Assembly (NCBI RefSeq): GCF_004118855.1 | Contig: NZ_PDKF01000004.1 | Coordinates: 645,604 to 709,603 of the forward strand | DNA length: 64,000 nt | Origin: Arcobacter sp. CECT 8983 | GTDB lineage: Bacteria; Campylobacterota; Campylobacteria; Campylobacterales; Arcobacteraceae | Direction of reading: 5' to 3' | In this document: positions 1-11,400 of the stretch, piece by piece | How positions within the stretch are numbered: the stretch's first letter is position 1 | Layout: every line of letters begins with the position of its first letter | Position numbers and translations under genes: made by a program | Notes under the pieces: generated by a model | What the model was told of the DNA's origin: nothing | The model's input: only the letters and a program-made list of their open reading frames with translations | Databases searched by the model: none

Positions 1-3000
1 TTATAGGTTCTGGACCTATTATTATTGGACAAGCGTGTGAGTTTGACTACTCAGGAACTCAAGCTACAAAGACGCTTAAAGAATTAGGATATAGAGTTGT
101 TTTGATTAACTCAAACCCAGCTACAATTATGACTGATCCTGAATTTGCTGATAAAACTTATATTGAACCTATTACAGAAGAAGTTGTTGCTAAGATTATA
201 GAAAAAGAGAATATTGATGCTATTTTACCAACTATGGGTGGTCAAACTGCATTAAACGTAGCAACTACAATGTACGAAAAGGGTATGTTAGAGGGAGTAA
301 AATTCCTTGGAGCTCATCCAGATGCAATTAAAAAAGGTGAAGATAGACACTTATTTAACGAAGCAATGATTAAAATTGGTATGGATTTACCAAAATCTGC
401 AAATGCATACTCTGTTGAAGAGGCTATCAAAGTGGCAAAAGAGATTGGATTCCCAGTTATCTCAAGAGCTTCATTTACTCTTGCAGGTGGTGGTTCTGGT
501 GTTGCTTATAACATGGAAGAATTCAAAGCATTAGCTGAAGCTGGTATTGAGGCATCACCTATCAATGAAATTGAGATTATGGAATCAATGCTTGGTTGGA
601 AAGAGTACGAAATGGAAGTTATCAGAGACAAAAAAGATAACTGTATTATCGTATGTTCTATTGAAAACTTAGACCCAATGGGTGTACATACAGGTGACTC
701 AACTACTATTGCACCAGCACTTACTCTTACTGATAAAGAGTATCAAGACATGAGAAATGCATCTTTTGCTATTTTAAGAGAGATTGGTGTAGATACAGGT
801 GGATCAAATGTTCAGTTCTCAATTTGTCCTAATACAGGAAGAATGATTGTTATTGAAATGAACCCAAGAGTTTCTAGATCTTCTGCACTTGCTTCTAAAG
901 CTACTGGTTATCCTATTGCAAAAGTTGCAACTCTTCTTGCAGTTGGATTTACTCTTGATGAAATTACAAATGACATTACAGGAACTGCTGCATCGTTTGA
1001 GCCAGTTATTGATTATGTTGTTACAAAGATTCCAAGATTTACTTTTGAAAAATTCCCAAAAGCTAACTCAACACTTACAACTGGTATGAAATCAGTTGGT
1101 GAAGTTATGGCTATTGGTAGAACATTTAATGAATCTATTCAAAAAGCACTTTGTTCTATGGAAACAGGAATTCACGGATTTGACCCAATTTGTGATGATT
1201 TAGAAAAAATCAAAGCAGAAATTAGAAGACCAAATGCGGATAGACTAAGATATCTTATGGATGGTTATAGACAAGGTCTTACAAACGAAGAAATCTTTGA
1301 GTTATGTAATATTGACCCATGGTTCTTATCTAAGTTTAGAGAAATCTATAACATTGAAAAATCAATGAGCAAAGCTATTTTAGCAAATGAAGAAGCTATG
1401 AGAGAAGCTAAAACAAACGGATTCTCTGATAAGATGATTGGTCTTCTTATTGGAAAAACAGAAGAAGAAGTATATATTGCAAGAAAAGCTTTAGATATCG
1501 ATTTTGAATACAATGAAGTAGATACTTGTGCTGCTGAATTCAAGGCTTTAACTCCATATCTTTATTCAACTACAAATATTACAAAACTACCAAAAGTAGA
1601 AAAAACTTCTAATGAGAAAAAAGTTTTAATTATTGGTGGTGGACCAAACAGAATTGGTCAAGGTATTGAGTTTGATTATTGTTGTGTTCACGCTTCATTT
1701 GCTTTAAATGAAATTGGTGTAAAAACAATTATGTATAACTGTAACCCAGAAACTGTATCAACAGATTATGATACTTCTGATATTTTATATTTTGAACCAA
1801 TTGACTTTGAGCATGTAAGATCTGTAATTGAACAAGAAAAGCCAGATGGAATCATAGTGCACTTTGGTGGACAAACACCTCTTAAATTAGCAAATGCTAT
1901 TACAGAAGCTGGTGGAAAAATTATTGGTACTACTGCTGAAGTTATTGATTTAGCTGAAGATAGAAAAAAATTCTCAACTTTTGTTGAAAAAGTAGGATTA
2001 TTACAACCTGATAATGGTACAGCTGTTGAAGTAGAACAAGCAATTGAAATTGCAGAAAGAATTGGTTATCCAGTATTAGTTAGACCTTCATTCGTACTTG
2101 GTGGTAGAGGTATGAGAATTGTTTACTCAACTGATGAATTAAAACAATATATGGATGAAGCAGTTTCAGTATCAAATGATGCACCAGTACTTATTGACAA
2201 ATTCCTTGATAGAGCAATTGAACTTGATGTTGATTGTATTAGTGATGGAAAAGAAGTTTATATTGGTGGAATCATGCAACATATTGAAGAAGCTGGTGTT
2301 CACTCAGGAGACTCTGCTTGTTCATTACCTCCTGTATCAATTTCTGATGAACTAATCAAAGAATTAGAAGAAAAAACAAAAGCAATGGCATTAGGACTTG
2401 GTGTAGTAGGTCTTATGAATACACAATATGCTATTCATAAAGGTGAAATCTATTTAATAGAAGTTAATCCAAGAGCTTCTAGAACAGTTCCATTTGTATC
2501 TAAAGCAACAGGTATGCCTTTAGCAAAAGTTGCTACTAGAGTTATGTGGGGCGAATCTTTAAGATCAGCTCTTGATAATTATAACTCTGAGATTGTTTAT
2601 GAAGATAATGGTGTATTAAAACCAATTTTAAAAGGTCATATTGCAGTTAAAGAAGCAGTATTCCCATTCAATAAATTATCTGGTTCTGACCCTATTTTAA
2701 CACCTGAAATGAAATCAACGGGTGAAGTTATGGGGATTTCAGATAACTTTGGTGAAGCATATGCAAAAGCACAAAGTGCTGCTAAAAATGGCTTACCAAC
2801 AGAAGGAAAAGTATTTATTTCTTTATGTGATTTAGATAAAGAGTTTGCACCACAAATTGCACAAGGACTTATTGACAATGGCTTTACAGTTGTTGCAACT
2901 GGTGGAACACATAAGGTTATTACTGAAGCTGGAATTGAGTGTGAAAAAGTACTTAAGATTTCTGAGGGTAGACCAAATATCACTGATGCAATAACTAATG

Positions 3001-3206
3001 GTGAAATTGCATTAGCCTTTAATACAAGTGATGGAAAAGAATCATCAAAATCAGATGGACAAGATATCAGAAGAGCAGTACTTAAAGAAAATGTTCCTTA
3101 TGGTACAACAGCTGCAACTGCACTTGCTTGTATCGAAGCAATGAAAGCTTTAAGAAAAAAAGATGGATTAGCTGTAAAATCTATCCAAGAATTTTTAAAT
3201 GACTAA
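1..3206 (+). CDS. carB: Carbamoyl-phosphate synthase large subunit (5' end outside window)
   Basis: Makes carbamoyl phosphate from glutamine-derived ammonia, bicarbonate and two ATP, for pyrimidine and arginine synthesis, in complex with the small subunit CarA. The reading frame is already open at base 3 ([18 protein letters not shown]), so the gene starts upstream and only roughly a dozen N-terminal residues are missing; the TTG at 102 is not the true start. Two homologous ATP-grasp halves are visible: GPIIIGQ and the later [14 protein letters not shown] each open a half, and each carries an EMNPR or EVNPR metal-site motif. The C-terminal MGS-like allosteric domain is present ([13 protein letters not shown]). 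The stop overlaps the next ATG by one base, which suggests co-transcription. Family assignment is secure. Confidence 0.98.
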   Translation, partial: IGSGPIIIGQACEFDYSGTQATKTLKELGYRVVLINSNPATIMTDPEFADKTYIEPITEEVVAKIIEKENIDAILPTMGGQTALNVATTMYEKGMLEGVKFLGAHPDAIKKGEDRHLFNEAMIKIGMDLPKSANAYSVEEAIKVAKEIGFPVISRASFTLAGGGSGVAYNMEEFKALAEAGIEASPINEIEIMESMLGWKEYEMEVIRDKKDNCIIVCSIENLDPMGVHTGDSTTIAPALTLTDKEYQDMRNASFAILREIGVDTGGSNVQFSICPNTGRMIVIEMNPRVSRSSALASKATGYPIAKVATLLAVGFTLDEITNDITGTAASFEPVIDYVVTKIPRFTFEKFPKANSTLTTGMKSVGEVMAIGRTFNESIQKALCSMETGIHGFDPICDDLEKIKAEIRRPNADRLRYLMDGYRQGLTNEEIFELCNIDPWFLSKFREIYNIEKSMSKAILANEEAMREAKTNGFSDKMIGLLIGKTEEEVYIARKALDIDFEYNEVDTCAAEFKALTPYLYSTTNITKLPKVEKTSNEKKVLIIGGGPNRIGQGIEFDYCCVHASFALNEIGVKTIMYNCNPETVSTDYDTSDILYFEPIDFEHVRSVIEQEKPDGIIVHFGGQTPLKLANAITEAGGKIIGTTAEVIDLAEDRKKFSTFVEKVGLLQPDNGTAVEVEQAIEIAERIGYPVLVRPSFVLGGRGMRIVYSTDELKQYMDEAVSVSNDAPVLIDKFLDRAIELDVDCISDGKEVYIGGIMQHIEEAGVHSGDSACSLPPVSISDELIKELEEKTKAMALGLGVVGLMNTQYAIHKGEIYLIEVNPRASRTVPFVSKATGMPLAKVATRVMWGESLRSALDNYNSEIVYEDNGVLKPILKGHIAVKEAVFPFNKLSGSDPILTPEMKSTGEVMGISDNFGEAYAKAQSAAKNGLPTEGKVFISLCDLDKEFAPQIAQGLIDNGFTVVATGGTHKVITEAGIECEKVLKISEGRPNITDAITNGEIALAFNTSDGKESSKSDGQDIRRAVLKENVPYGTTAATALACIEAMKALRKKDGLAVKSIQEFLND

Positions 3207-3649
3207 TGGATACTAATTTAATATATTTAGTACAAACTGACACTACAGTGGGTTTTTCATCAGCAAATGATGAAAAGCTCGCTTGTGTAAAAAGAAGACC
3301 CAAAACACAAAAAATACTACAAACTCTTGACTCTTTTGATACTTTAAAAAAATATACAAGAGTTCCAAAAAATCATAGAAAAAGAGTTAGAAACTCTAAA
3401 AAAACCACTTTTATTTATCCAAATATGAATTCATATAGAGTTGTTGATAGAAATGATAAGTTTTATTCATTTATAAAAAAGTTTAAAGCCCATTATTCTA
3501 CTTCTGCAAATCATACTAAAATGAGTTTTGAAAAGGATTTTGCACTAGCAAATAGTGATGTTATAGTTTCCACAAAAGAAGGTTTTAATGAAAAGATATC
3601 TTCTTCAATATATCTTTTAAAAAAAAGAAAAATAAAGAAAATAAGATAA
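3206..3649 (+). CDS. Short YrdC/Sua5-like protein
   Basis: A 147-residue, very basic protein. Its opening LVQTDTTVGFSSAND...LACVKRRP resembles the start of the Sua5/YciO/YrdC fold (TDTVYGL...KxR), the family of threonylcarbamoyl-adenosine synthases for tRNA modification. It is shorter than a usual YrdC domain (about 180-200 residues), and the C-terminal half (STSANHT, ANSDVIVS) only loosely recalls family motifs, so catalysis is uncertain. I recall short YrdC-like proteins of this kind in Campylobacterota. The ATG overlaps the carB stop by one base and the next gene follows after 4 bases, so the three are probably one transcript. Confidence 0.6.
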   Translation: MDTNLIYLVQTDTTVGFSSANDEKLACVKRRPKTQKILQTLDSFDTLKKYTRVPKNHRKRVRNSKKTTFIYPNMNSYRVVDRNDKFYSFIKKFKAHYSTSANHTKMSFEKDFALANSDVIVSTKEGFNEKISSSIYLLKKRKIKKIR

Positions 3650-3653
3650 CAAG

Positions 3654-4967
3654 ATGTTTATACATAGAAAAGCAGAACTTGAAAAATTAAATAATAGTTA
3701 CTCAAGTGTAAATTCAGCTTTAGACATAGTTTATGGGGCTAAAAACATTGGTAAAACAGCTTTAGTAAATGAATTTTCTAAAGACAAAGCTTGTATTTAT
3801 TTTTCAAGTTATGAGATGATACCTAGCCATTTTTTTACACATATGGTTAATTGTATCTCAAAATATTTTTATGGTACTAATACTGTAGGAAAACCTTTTA
3901 ACTCTTTTGAAGAAGTTATTTTATTTTTACTTGAACAAGATATAAAAGAGAAATTAATCCTTGTATTAGATGATTTTCAAGCTATTTTAAAGACAGATAA
4001 GCAAGCCCTTGATACACTTTGTAAATATTGGAAAAAAGAGCTTAGAAAAAAGAATATACATATCATAATATCTAGTTCTTTACAGTTTTTAGAATTTCAA
4101 GCCAAAAATGAAATAGAAGCTTTTGCAAATAATATTATAAAATTAGAGTATTTAGATTTTTTTGCATTAAAAGAGTTTTTCCCAAATATAAATAAGCTTG
4201 ATCTTTTATATATATACTCTTTATTAGGTACAACTCCTGCTAATTTGAAGTATTATAATCCCAAAATCGATTTTACAGAGAATATTGTAAATCTTTTTAT
4301 CTCATCAAATGCTTATCTTTTTGAATATGGTGTGAGAGTTTTAAAAACTGAAATTACTGAAATAGGTACTTATTGTTCTATTTTACAAGCAATTGCAAAG
4401 GGCAATAAAAAAATAGGGGATATTGCAAAATATTTAGATGTGAAATCAACTTATCTCACAAGATATCTTCTAAAGCTTTCAGATATGATGGTTATAAAAA
4501 AAGTTATTCCATTAGGAGAAGAAAAAAACAAGAACTCAAAGTATGGAAGATATGAGATATCTGACAACACTTTAATCTTTTGGTTTTTGTATATTTATCC
4601 AAATCTTTCTTTGCTTCAACAAAATAAACTAGAAGAAGTAAGTCAAATTATACAAGAAGAGTTTATTAAAAAAACTGTTTTTCAAAGTTATAAAAGATGT
4701 ATAAAAGAGATTATCTTTGATAAACAAGAAACAATTTTTGGTTATCTTCCAAATGCAATTGGTTCATGGTGGGATAACAGTGATAACACAATAGATATTG
4801 TTGCTCATAATAATAAAGTTATAACCTTTGTACAAATTTTATGGGAAGATAAAGATATCGCAAAAATAGCTTATGGTAAATTAAAAAACACTTCAGAAAA
4901 ATTTGAAACCTCACTTGAAAAAAAATATATAATTGTAACAAAGAGTACATTTTTCAATATGAAATAA
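3654..4967 (+). CDS. P-loop ATPase, archaeal-ATPase/DUF234 type
   Basis: A 437-residue STAND-like ATPase. Walker A is GAKNIGKTALV near residue 30 and Walker B is LILVLDDF near residue 103, followed by a sensor-like IIISSS. Residues about 235-300 look like a winged helix (ILQAIAKGNKKIGDIAKYLDVKSTYLTRYLLKL). The C-terminal part, with WDNSDNTIDIVA and a strand-rich stretch, fits the DUF234 restriction-endonuclease-like domain (D...IDIVA), normally seen in archaeal-type ATPases. The biological role of the family is not established. It lies 4 bases after the YrdC-like gene and ends 175 bases before the giant adhesin gene. I see no mobile-element signs around it. Confidence 0.7.
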   Translation: MFIHRKAELEKLNNSYSSVNSALDIVYGAKNIGKTALVNEFSKDKACIYFSSYEMIPSHFFTHMVNCISKYFYGTNTVGKPFNSFEEVILFLLEQDIKEKLILVLDDFQAILKTDKQALDTLCKYWKKELRKKNIHIIISSSLQFLEFQAKNEIEAFANNIIKLEYLDFFALKEFFPNINKLDLLYIYSLLGTTPANLKYYNPKIDFTENIVNLFISSNAYLFEYGVRVLKTEITEIGTYCSILQAIAKGNKKIGDIAKYLDVKSTYLTRYLLKLSDMMVIKKVIPLGEEKNKNSKYGRYEISDNTLIFWFLYIYPNLSLLQQNKLEEVSQIIQEEFIKKTVFQSYKRCIKEIIFDKQETIFGYLPNAIGSWWDNSDNTIDIVAHNNKVITFVQILWEDKDIAKIAYGKLKNTSEKFETSLEKKYIIVTKSTFFNMK

Positions 4968-5142
4968 GCAATTATATTTATAAAAATATAAAATAAATTT
5001 ATTTTTTAAAATCCCTTAAATTAGTTTTTTATAAAGATTATATGTTATTAAACATAAATAAAACAAATAAATAAATAAAAATATATTTTACATATATAGT
5101 TTTAGCTATAATTTATATAATTTAATACTTCAAGGGTAAATT
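4968..5142 (+). promoter_or_regulatory. Upstream region of the giant adhesin gene, candidate promoter
   Basis: A very AT-rich 175-base gap. Two overlapping TATAAT-type -10 candidates are at 5107-5112 and 5116-5121, with no good -35 box, which is usual in Campylobacterota where an AT-periodic upstream region often replaces it. The ribosome site AAGGG at 5132-5136 lies 6 bases before the ATG at 5143. No sigma-54 motif is visible. The run of short poly-A/T tracts could affect bending. Promoter assignment is inference. Confidence 0.4.
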
Positions 5143-5442
5143 ATGGCAACTACAGATAACAAATATGTTAAATATCTAGATAAAAGTGTAAAAATTATTG
5201 ATAAACCAAAAGTAAATGAAAATGTTTCGGTTTACGTAAGACCAGGAGACTTGGTTGATTTTAAAGTTCCTGGAGTTAACATAGAAGATTTAGAGTACGA
5301 ACTTGTAGGGGGAGATATTGTAATTGATATCCCTGGAAGTGGTACTTTTACTTTCGTATCTATGGCTTTAATGGGATATAACGATACTCCACCAAAATTT
5401 GCAAGTAATTCTGGAAAACAACTAAGCCTTGGAGATATTTTA
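5143..5442 (+). other. N-terminal retention-type domain of the giant adhesin
   Basis: Residues 1-100 contain a beta-rich stretch with VRPGDLVDFKVPG and LVGGDIVIDIPGSGTFTF. This pattern (a PGD turn, then a GGD-hydrophobic strand and a GxGTFTF strand) resembles the BapA-prefix/LapA retention module. In LapA-class adhesins that module folds in the periplasm and plugs the TolC-family pore so the protein stays anchored. The domain is followed by an acidic linker (Glu/Asp/Asn rich, residues about 130-200). Assignment rests on pattern, not on a profile search. Confidence 0.55.
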
Positions 5443-8400
5443 TCTGAAGTTGAAGAAATCAACGCGTTGCCTATTGATTCTTTAGTTTCAAATGTTGATG
5501 TAAATATCCCTGAAAATACTGCCAAACAAACACAAGAAAACCCTCAAATAATTATCCAAGAAGTAGAAGTTTTAGTAGAACAAGAAACAGAAGAAAATGA
5601 TAATATAAATGACAACGAGTTTGAAATTCCTCCTGTAGATGTACCTGAAATCGTTGAAAATGATTTTACTAGTTACGAAGAAGCTACAGATGATAGTTCT
5701 AAAAAAGAAGAAGCTGTAACTGAAGGTACTAAAGCTTTACTTACTTTTGATATAGATATTCAACATTTAGATTCTAGTGAAAGTATAGATACAGCAGCAG
5801 GAGTTATGACTGTAGAAGGTGGAGGTGGAACTACTTATAAAAATATTCACCCAGGTACAAATGCAAATGCTAGTAGAGCAGGAATTGTAAAACAAACAGA
5901 GGCAGAAGTGCTTGATTATAGACATGTATCTAGTACAGAAGCAAGTAAATTAGTAATAAATGCAGATGATTCAAACTATTTTAATGCAGATACTATTTCA
6001 AGAACAATAAAACTTTCTCCAAATCAACCTATAGGTTTTGCAGTTGAGAGTATTACTATTTCAAGTGATGATTTTCCAGATGGTTTTAATATTTTAAATG
6101 CTACTAAAACAGGAAATTCTTGGACGATTATAAAAGATAATCCAGATACACCTGAAATAGAAGGTTTTACCCTTGATGAAAATGGAAATATTGAAATAAA
6201 AATTTCAATGGATAGAGATCAAGAAACAAATTTTGAGATGAAAATAGAAGCAAAATCTGAGTTTAATATAGAAAATATTCCAGAAGATGAAAGAGCGGGT
6301 GTAGAAACACCAGTTGAAACTACTCTTGATTATTTTAAACTTTATGGAGTAAATGTAAAAGAAGTAGATAATTTAGGTGATCCTAATGAGTATCTTTTTG
6401 AGCAATTTGTAGATGGTTCTGGGCAACCTATAAAATCAGGTTTTGTTATTACTACAAATATAAATGACAATATAATTTATGGTTCTCAACAAGAGAATGT
6501 TTCAAATACTATTACTGGTGGTTTAGCAAATGATACTATTACTACTGGTATAGAAAATGATATTGTAGATGGAAATGTTGGAAATGATACTTTAGATTAC
6601 TCAACATATAATAATGTAGATAACGAATTAGGGGTTGTAGCAGACTTAAGTGCAGGAAGTGTAACTAAAAAATACGCTTCAAATAATACTGATACTATTT
6701 CAAATATTGAAAATGTTACTGGTACACAAGATAATGATACTATCACAGGAAATGCAGAAACAAATACTTTATTAGGTCTTGAAGGAAATGATACTTTAAG
6801 AGGTTTGGCTGGTAATGATACCTTAGATGGTGGAGCAGGGAATGACATACTTGAAGGTGGAACTGGTGCTGATATTATAAAAGGTGGTTCAGGAAATGAT
6901 ACTACAAGTTATGAAAATGCAAGTGGTTCAGTAAATGTTGATTTAGATGATGGAAATGGTAAAGGTGTGGTTTCAGGTGCAGATGGAAACGATACTTTAT
7001 TTGATATAGAAAATGTAATAGGCTCTAATTTTGATGATATTATTGAGGGTAATAATAATAGTAATACCTTAGAAGGTCTTGATGGAGATGATACTTTCTT
7101 TGTAAGTGGTGGAAAAGATACTATTATAGGTGGAGATGGAAGTGATACAATTGATGCCTCAAAATCATCTGTCTCACATACAATCAATCTAAAAAATGGA
7201 CAAGTTTTTGGAGAAGGGTTCTCTTCAATTACTGGGGTTGAAAATGCAATTGGGTCTGATTTAGCTGATATAATAACAGGAAGTGACTTAGATAATACTC
7301 TAAAAGGTGGTGTAGGTAAAGATACTATATTTGGAGAAGATGGAGATGATTATCTTGAGGGTGGTACTCAAGATGATATTCTAAGTGGTGGATTAGGAAA
7401 TGACTATATTGATGGTGGTGCTGATTCTGATGGAGGAATTGGAGACACTGTAAGTTACTCTGATATAACTTCTGGTGGGGTTAGAGTAGATTTATCAATA
7501 CAAGATGGCTCAGCCCAAAATACAATCAATGCTGGTGAAGATATATTAGTAAATATTGAAAATGTAATTGGTACAAATAATACTGATTTAATCATTGATA
7601 AAGTAGATGGTAATAATATGATTTCAACTGCTGGTGGAGATGATTATATCCTTTTAAAAGGTGGAAATGACTCTATTAATGGTGGAGCAGGAAATGATAC
7701 TTTAAGTTTTGAAGAGTTTGAAAATTCAGTTACTTTTGATTTATCTCTAGGTTCTAGTCAAGAGATAAATGGTGGTAATGTTACAATCTCAAGTATTGAA
7801 AATGTAAAGGGAACAAGTTTCGCTGACACTTTAAAAGGTTCTTCTCAAAATAATGAACTTTTTGGAAACTTTGGTAATGATGTTTTAGATGGAAAAGAAA
7901 ACAATGATACTCTTTATGGTGGAGCAGGAAACGACACATTAATCGGTGGTACAGGAAATGATACTTTAGATGGAGGTAAAAATAGCGATTACTCTAGATT
8001 AAGTGGTATTTCTACTTCGCCTTTAACAATTGTTATTGCAGGCTTAACCCTTACAGCTACTGGTGCAAATGCAAGTGAATTAATAGCAAACTTTTTAAAA
8101 GAGTTTAAAGAAGCAAATGCCACTAGAATTTTAAATGGACAAGAACCTTTAGGTGATATTTACACTGATAATACAAATATTTTTATTGATAGCCCTGAAA
8201 CTATTACTTCTTCTACAAATGTAACTATTGATAATAACTTCACTTTTATAGATACTGCTGATTACTCAAATATTGGTTCAGAATCAATTGAAGTAAATAT
8301 GAAAGATGTAGGTGATTCTACAGTTGATGTAAGTGATGGTTCAACAGATATTTTAATTGATATTGAAAGAGTTGTTGGTTCTTCATCAAATGATATTATG

Positions 8401-11400
8401 AATGGAAATAGCCAAGATAATATCTTTGTAGGTGGAAAAGGAAATGATACTTTCTTTGGAAAAGCTGGAGATGATACTATTTATGGTGAAGAAGGAAATG
8501 ACATTATAAATGGTGGAACTGGTGTTGATATTTTAGATGGTGGAAAAGGAAATGATACTTTTATCGCTTCTTTAAATGATGGAATAGATACAGTAAATGG
8601 AGCAGATGGAAGTGATACTTTAGACTACTCATCTTATACAAGTTCTGATGGAAATATTTCAGTTTCTTTAAATGGTGCCCTTGAAAGTAGAGTAGAGATT
8701 GGTGGAACAGATGAAGATTATATAAAAAATATTGAAAATGTAACTACTGGTGCAGGAAATGATACTTTAAAAGGTGATGATAATAACAATACTTTTATAG
8801 CAAATGCAGGAAATGACATATTATCAGGTGGAAAAGGCGATGACTATTTAAATGGTGGAGCCGATATAGATACTGTTGATTATACTTATATTGATGATGG
8901 TGTAGGAACAAATGACAAAGGTGTAGTTGTTGATTTAGCAAATAATCGTGCATCTGATATGGATGGTAGTACAGAACACCTTGTTGGAATAGATACTTTA
9001 GTTGATATTGAGAATGCAAAAGGTTCTAAGCATGATGATTCTTTACTTGGAGATAGTGGTGTAAATGAACTTTTTGGTGAAGATGGAAATGACTTTATTT
9101 CAGGTGGAGCAGGAAATGACACTTTAAATGGTGGAGCTGGTAATGATATCCTAAAAGGCGGAACTGGAGATGATATTTTAAATGGTGGAGCTGGTATAGA
9201 TACCGCTGATTTCTCTGATGCAAATGCAAGTGTTAATGTAGATTTATCAAATACAGGTTCTGTTGATATTGGAGCAGGTTTAGGAAGTGATACTTTTAAC
9301 TCTATTGAGGGTGCAATTGGTGGTAACTACGACGATACACTAAAAGGTACAACAGGAGCAAATACACTTATTGGTGGAGCAGGAAATGATACTTTAATAG
9401 GTAATGGTACTTCTACAGCAGATGGTGGTACATATGATTATCTTGATGGTGGAGCTGGAGAAGAAGATTTTGTAAGTTTTGAAGGAGAGACAGGCAATGT
9501 GACTGTTAACTTAGGACTTAATTATTCAAATAATTCTTCAGATGGTCATGCATTTGATGACTCAGATGGTTCAGTTTATAACTATCAAGATGGTGGAGCT
9601 GCTGGAAATCTTCAAATTAGAAATGTAGAAAATCTTCAAGGTGGAGCTGGAAATGATACTTTTATAGGAAACAGTTCTTCAAATACATTAGCAGGAGGAG
9701 CAGGTGACGATTGGTTAGTAGGTAAATCTAATAATAACCTTTTAGACGGTGGTTCAAATACAACTACTGGTGATACTGCTGATTACTCAGGTATTACATC
9801 AGGTCTTGGTATAAAAGCTAACATGAACGCTGGAACTGATGGTGCAAATGAGTTTGGTGAGGTAGAATATAACGGAGAGTTTGTAGATACATTAAAAGAT
9901 ATTGAAAATATAAGAGGTTCAAAAAATGATGATCAAATTATTGGAGATATTGATGATAATGTAGATAATGTATTTGAAGGAATGGGTGGAGCTGATACTA
10001 TAAGTGGTGGTTCTGGTGATGATATTATTTATGGTAATAATAAAACAAATGATAATTCAAGTGATGATTCAGATGATATACTTTCTGGTGGAATAGGCAA
10101 TGATACTATTTATGGTCAAGCAGGAAATGATACACTAAGTGGAGATGAAGGAACTGATACTTTAGATGGTGGAGCTGGAAATGATAGTGTAAATCTTTCA
10201 TATTTAAATACTACTGCAAATGGTGCAACAGTAAATTTCACTACTTTAACTACAGATGATGGAACAAATACAGATACTTTAATTTCTATTGAAAGTGCAA
10301 TAGGAAGTGATAATAATGATACTTTTATTATGGATAGTTCCAAAACTACTGATACAAATACAATTGATGGTAAAGCTGGAGTTGATGTATTAGACTATTC
10401 AAACTATACTGCAAATGGAATAACTGTAGATTTAGGAAATGAAAATGAACAAACTATAGTATCTGCCACAAATGATAAAGATACAATAAAAAATGTAGAA
10501 AATCTAATTGGTGGTACAAAAAATGACACTATAACAGGTTCAAATGCAAATAATAGCCTTAATGGAAATGAAGGTAGCGATAGATTTTATGGTTCAAATG
10601 GAACTGATATCATAGATGGTGGAGTTGATGTTGATGGTACAAATGATACTGATATAGCTGATTATTCTAATATGACTGCAAAAGTTGTTGTAACAGGAAG
10701 TGGAAGTGATTATTCAGTATTAAAACCAGATGGAAATAGTGATACTCTAACAAACATAGAAGAGGTTCAAGGTAGTGATTTTAAAGATACTATGATTGGA
10801 GATAATACATCTTCAAATGATGATATCTTTAGAGGTGGAGATAATTCAGACTTACTTATTGGTAACTTAGGAGATGACTCTTTATATGGAGAAAGTGGTG
10901 ATGATACTTTAAGAGGTGGAGCTGGAAACGACTATTTACATGGGGGAATAGCTGGTAGTGATACAGCTGATTTCTCTGATGCCACAGGAAGCGGAATAAA
11001 TGTAGATTTATCTCAAACAGGAAGTCAAAATATTGGTGGTAACTTAGGAAGTGATACTCTTGTTGATATAGAAAATGTTATTGGTTCTGCTTTTGCAGAT
11101 ACAATTACAGGTAATGATAGCGATAATATTATTCATGCTGGAGCAGGAAATGATACTTTAACAGGTGGACTTGGAGCTGATGATTTATATGGGGAAGCTG
11201 GAGATGATACTTTCAATTTCTCAAATGCAGTTGGTGAATCAACTGGGGACTATATAAATGGTGGAGCAGGAGTTGATACTGCTGATTATAGTAACCTAAC
11301 ATCAAATATTGAAGTAGATTTAAATGAAGAAAACAATGGTTCTACTTATGTAAAAGTTGGTTCAAATACAATAGACCATCAAATTGAAAATGTAGAAAAT

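Noticed and set aside
102..104. TTG at 102 as the carB start
   Set aside because: The frame is open upstream and already encodes conserved CarB residues (GPIIIGQ); the gene starts outside the window.
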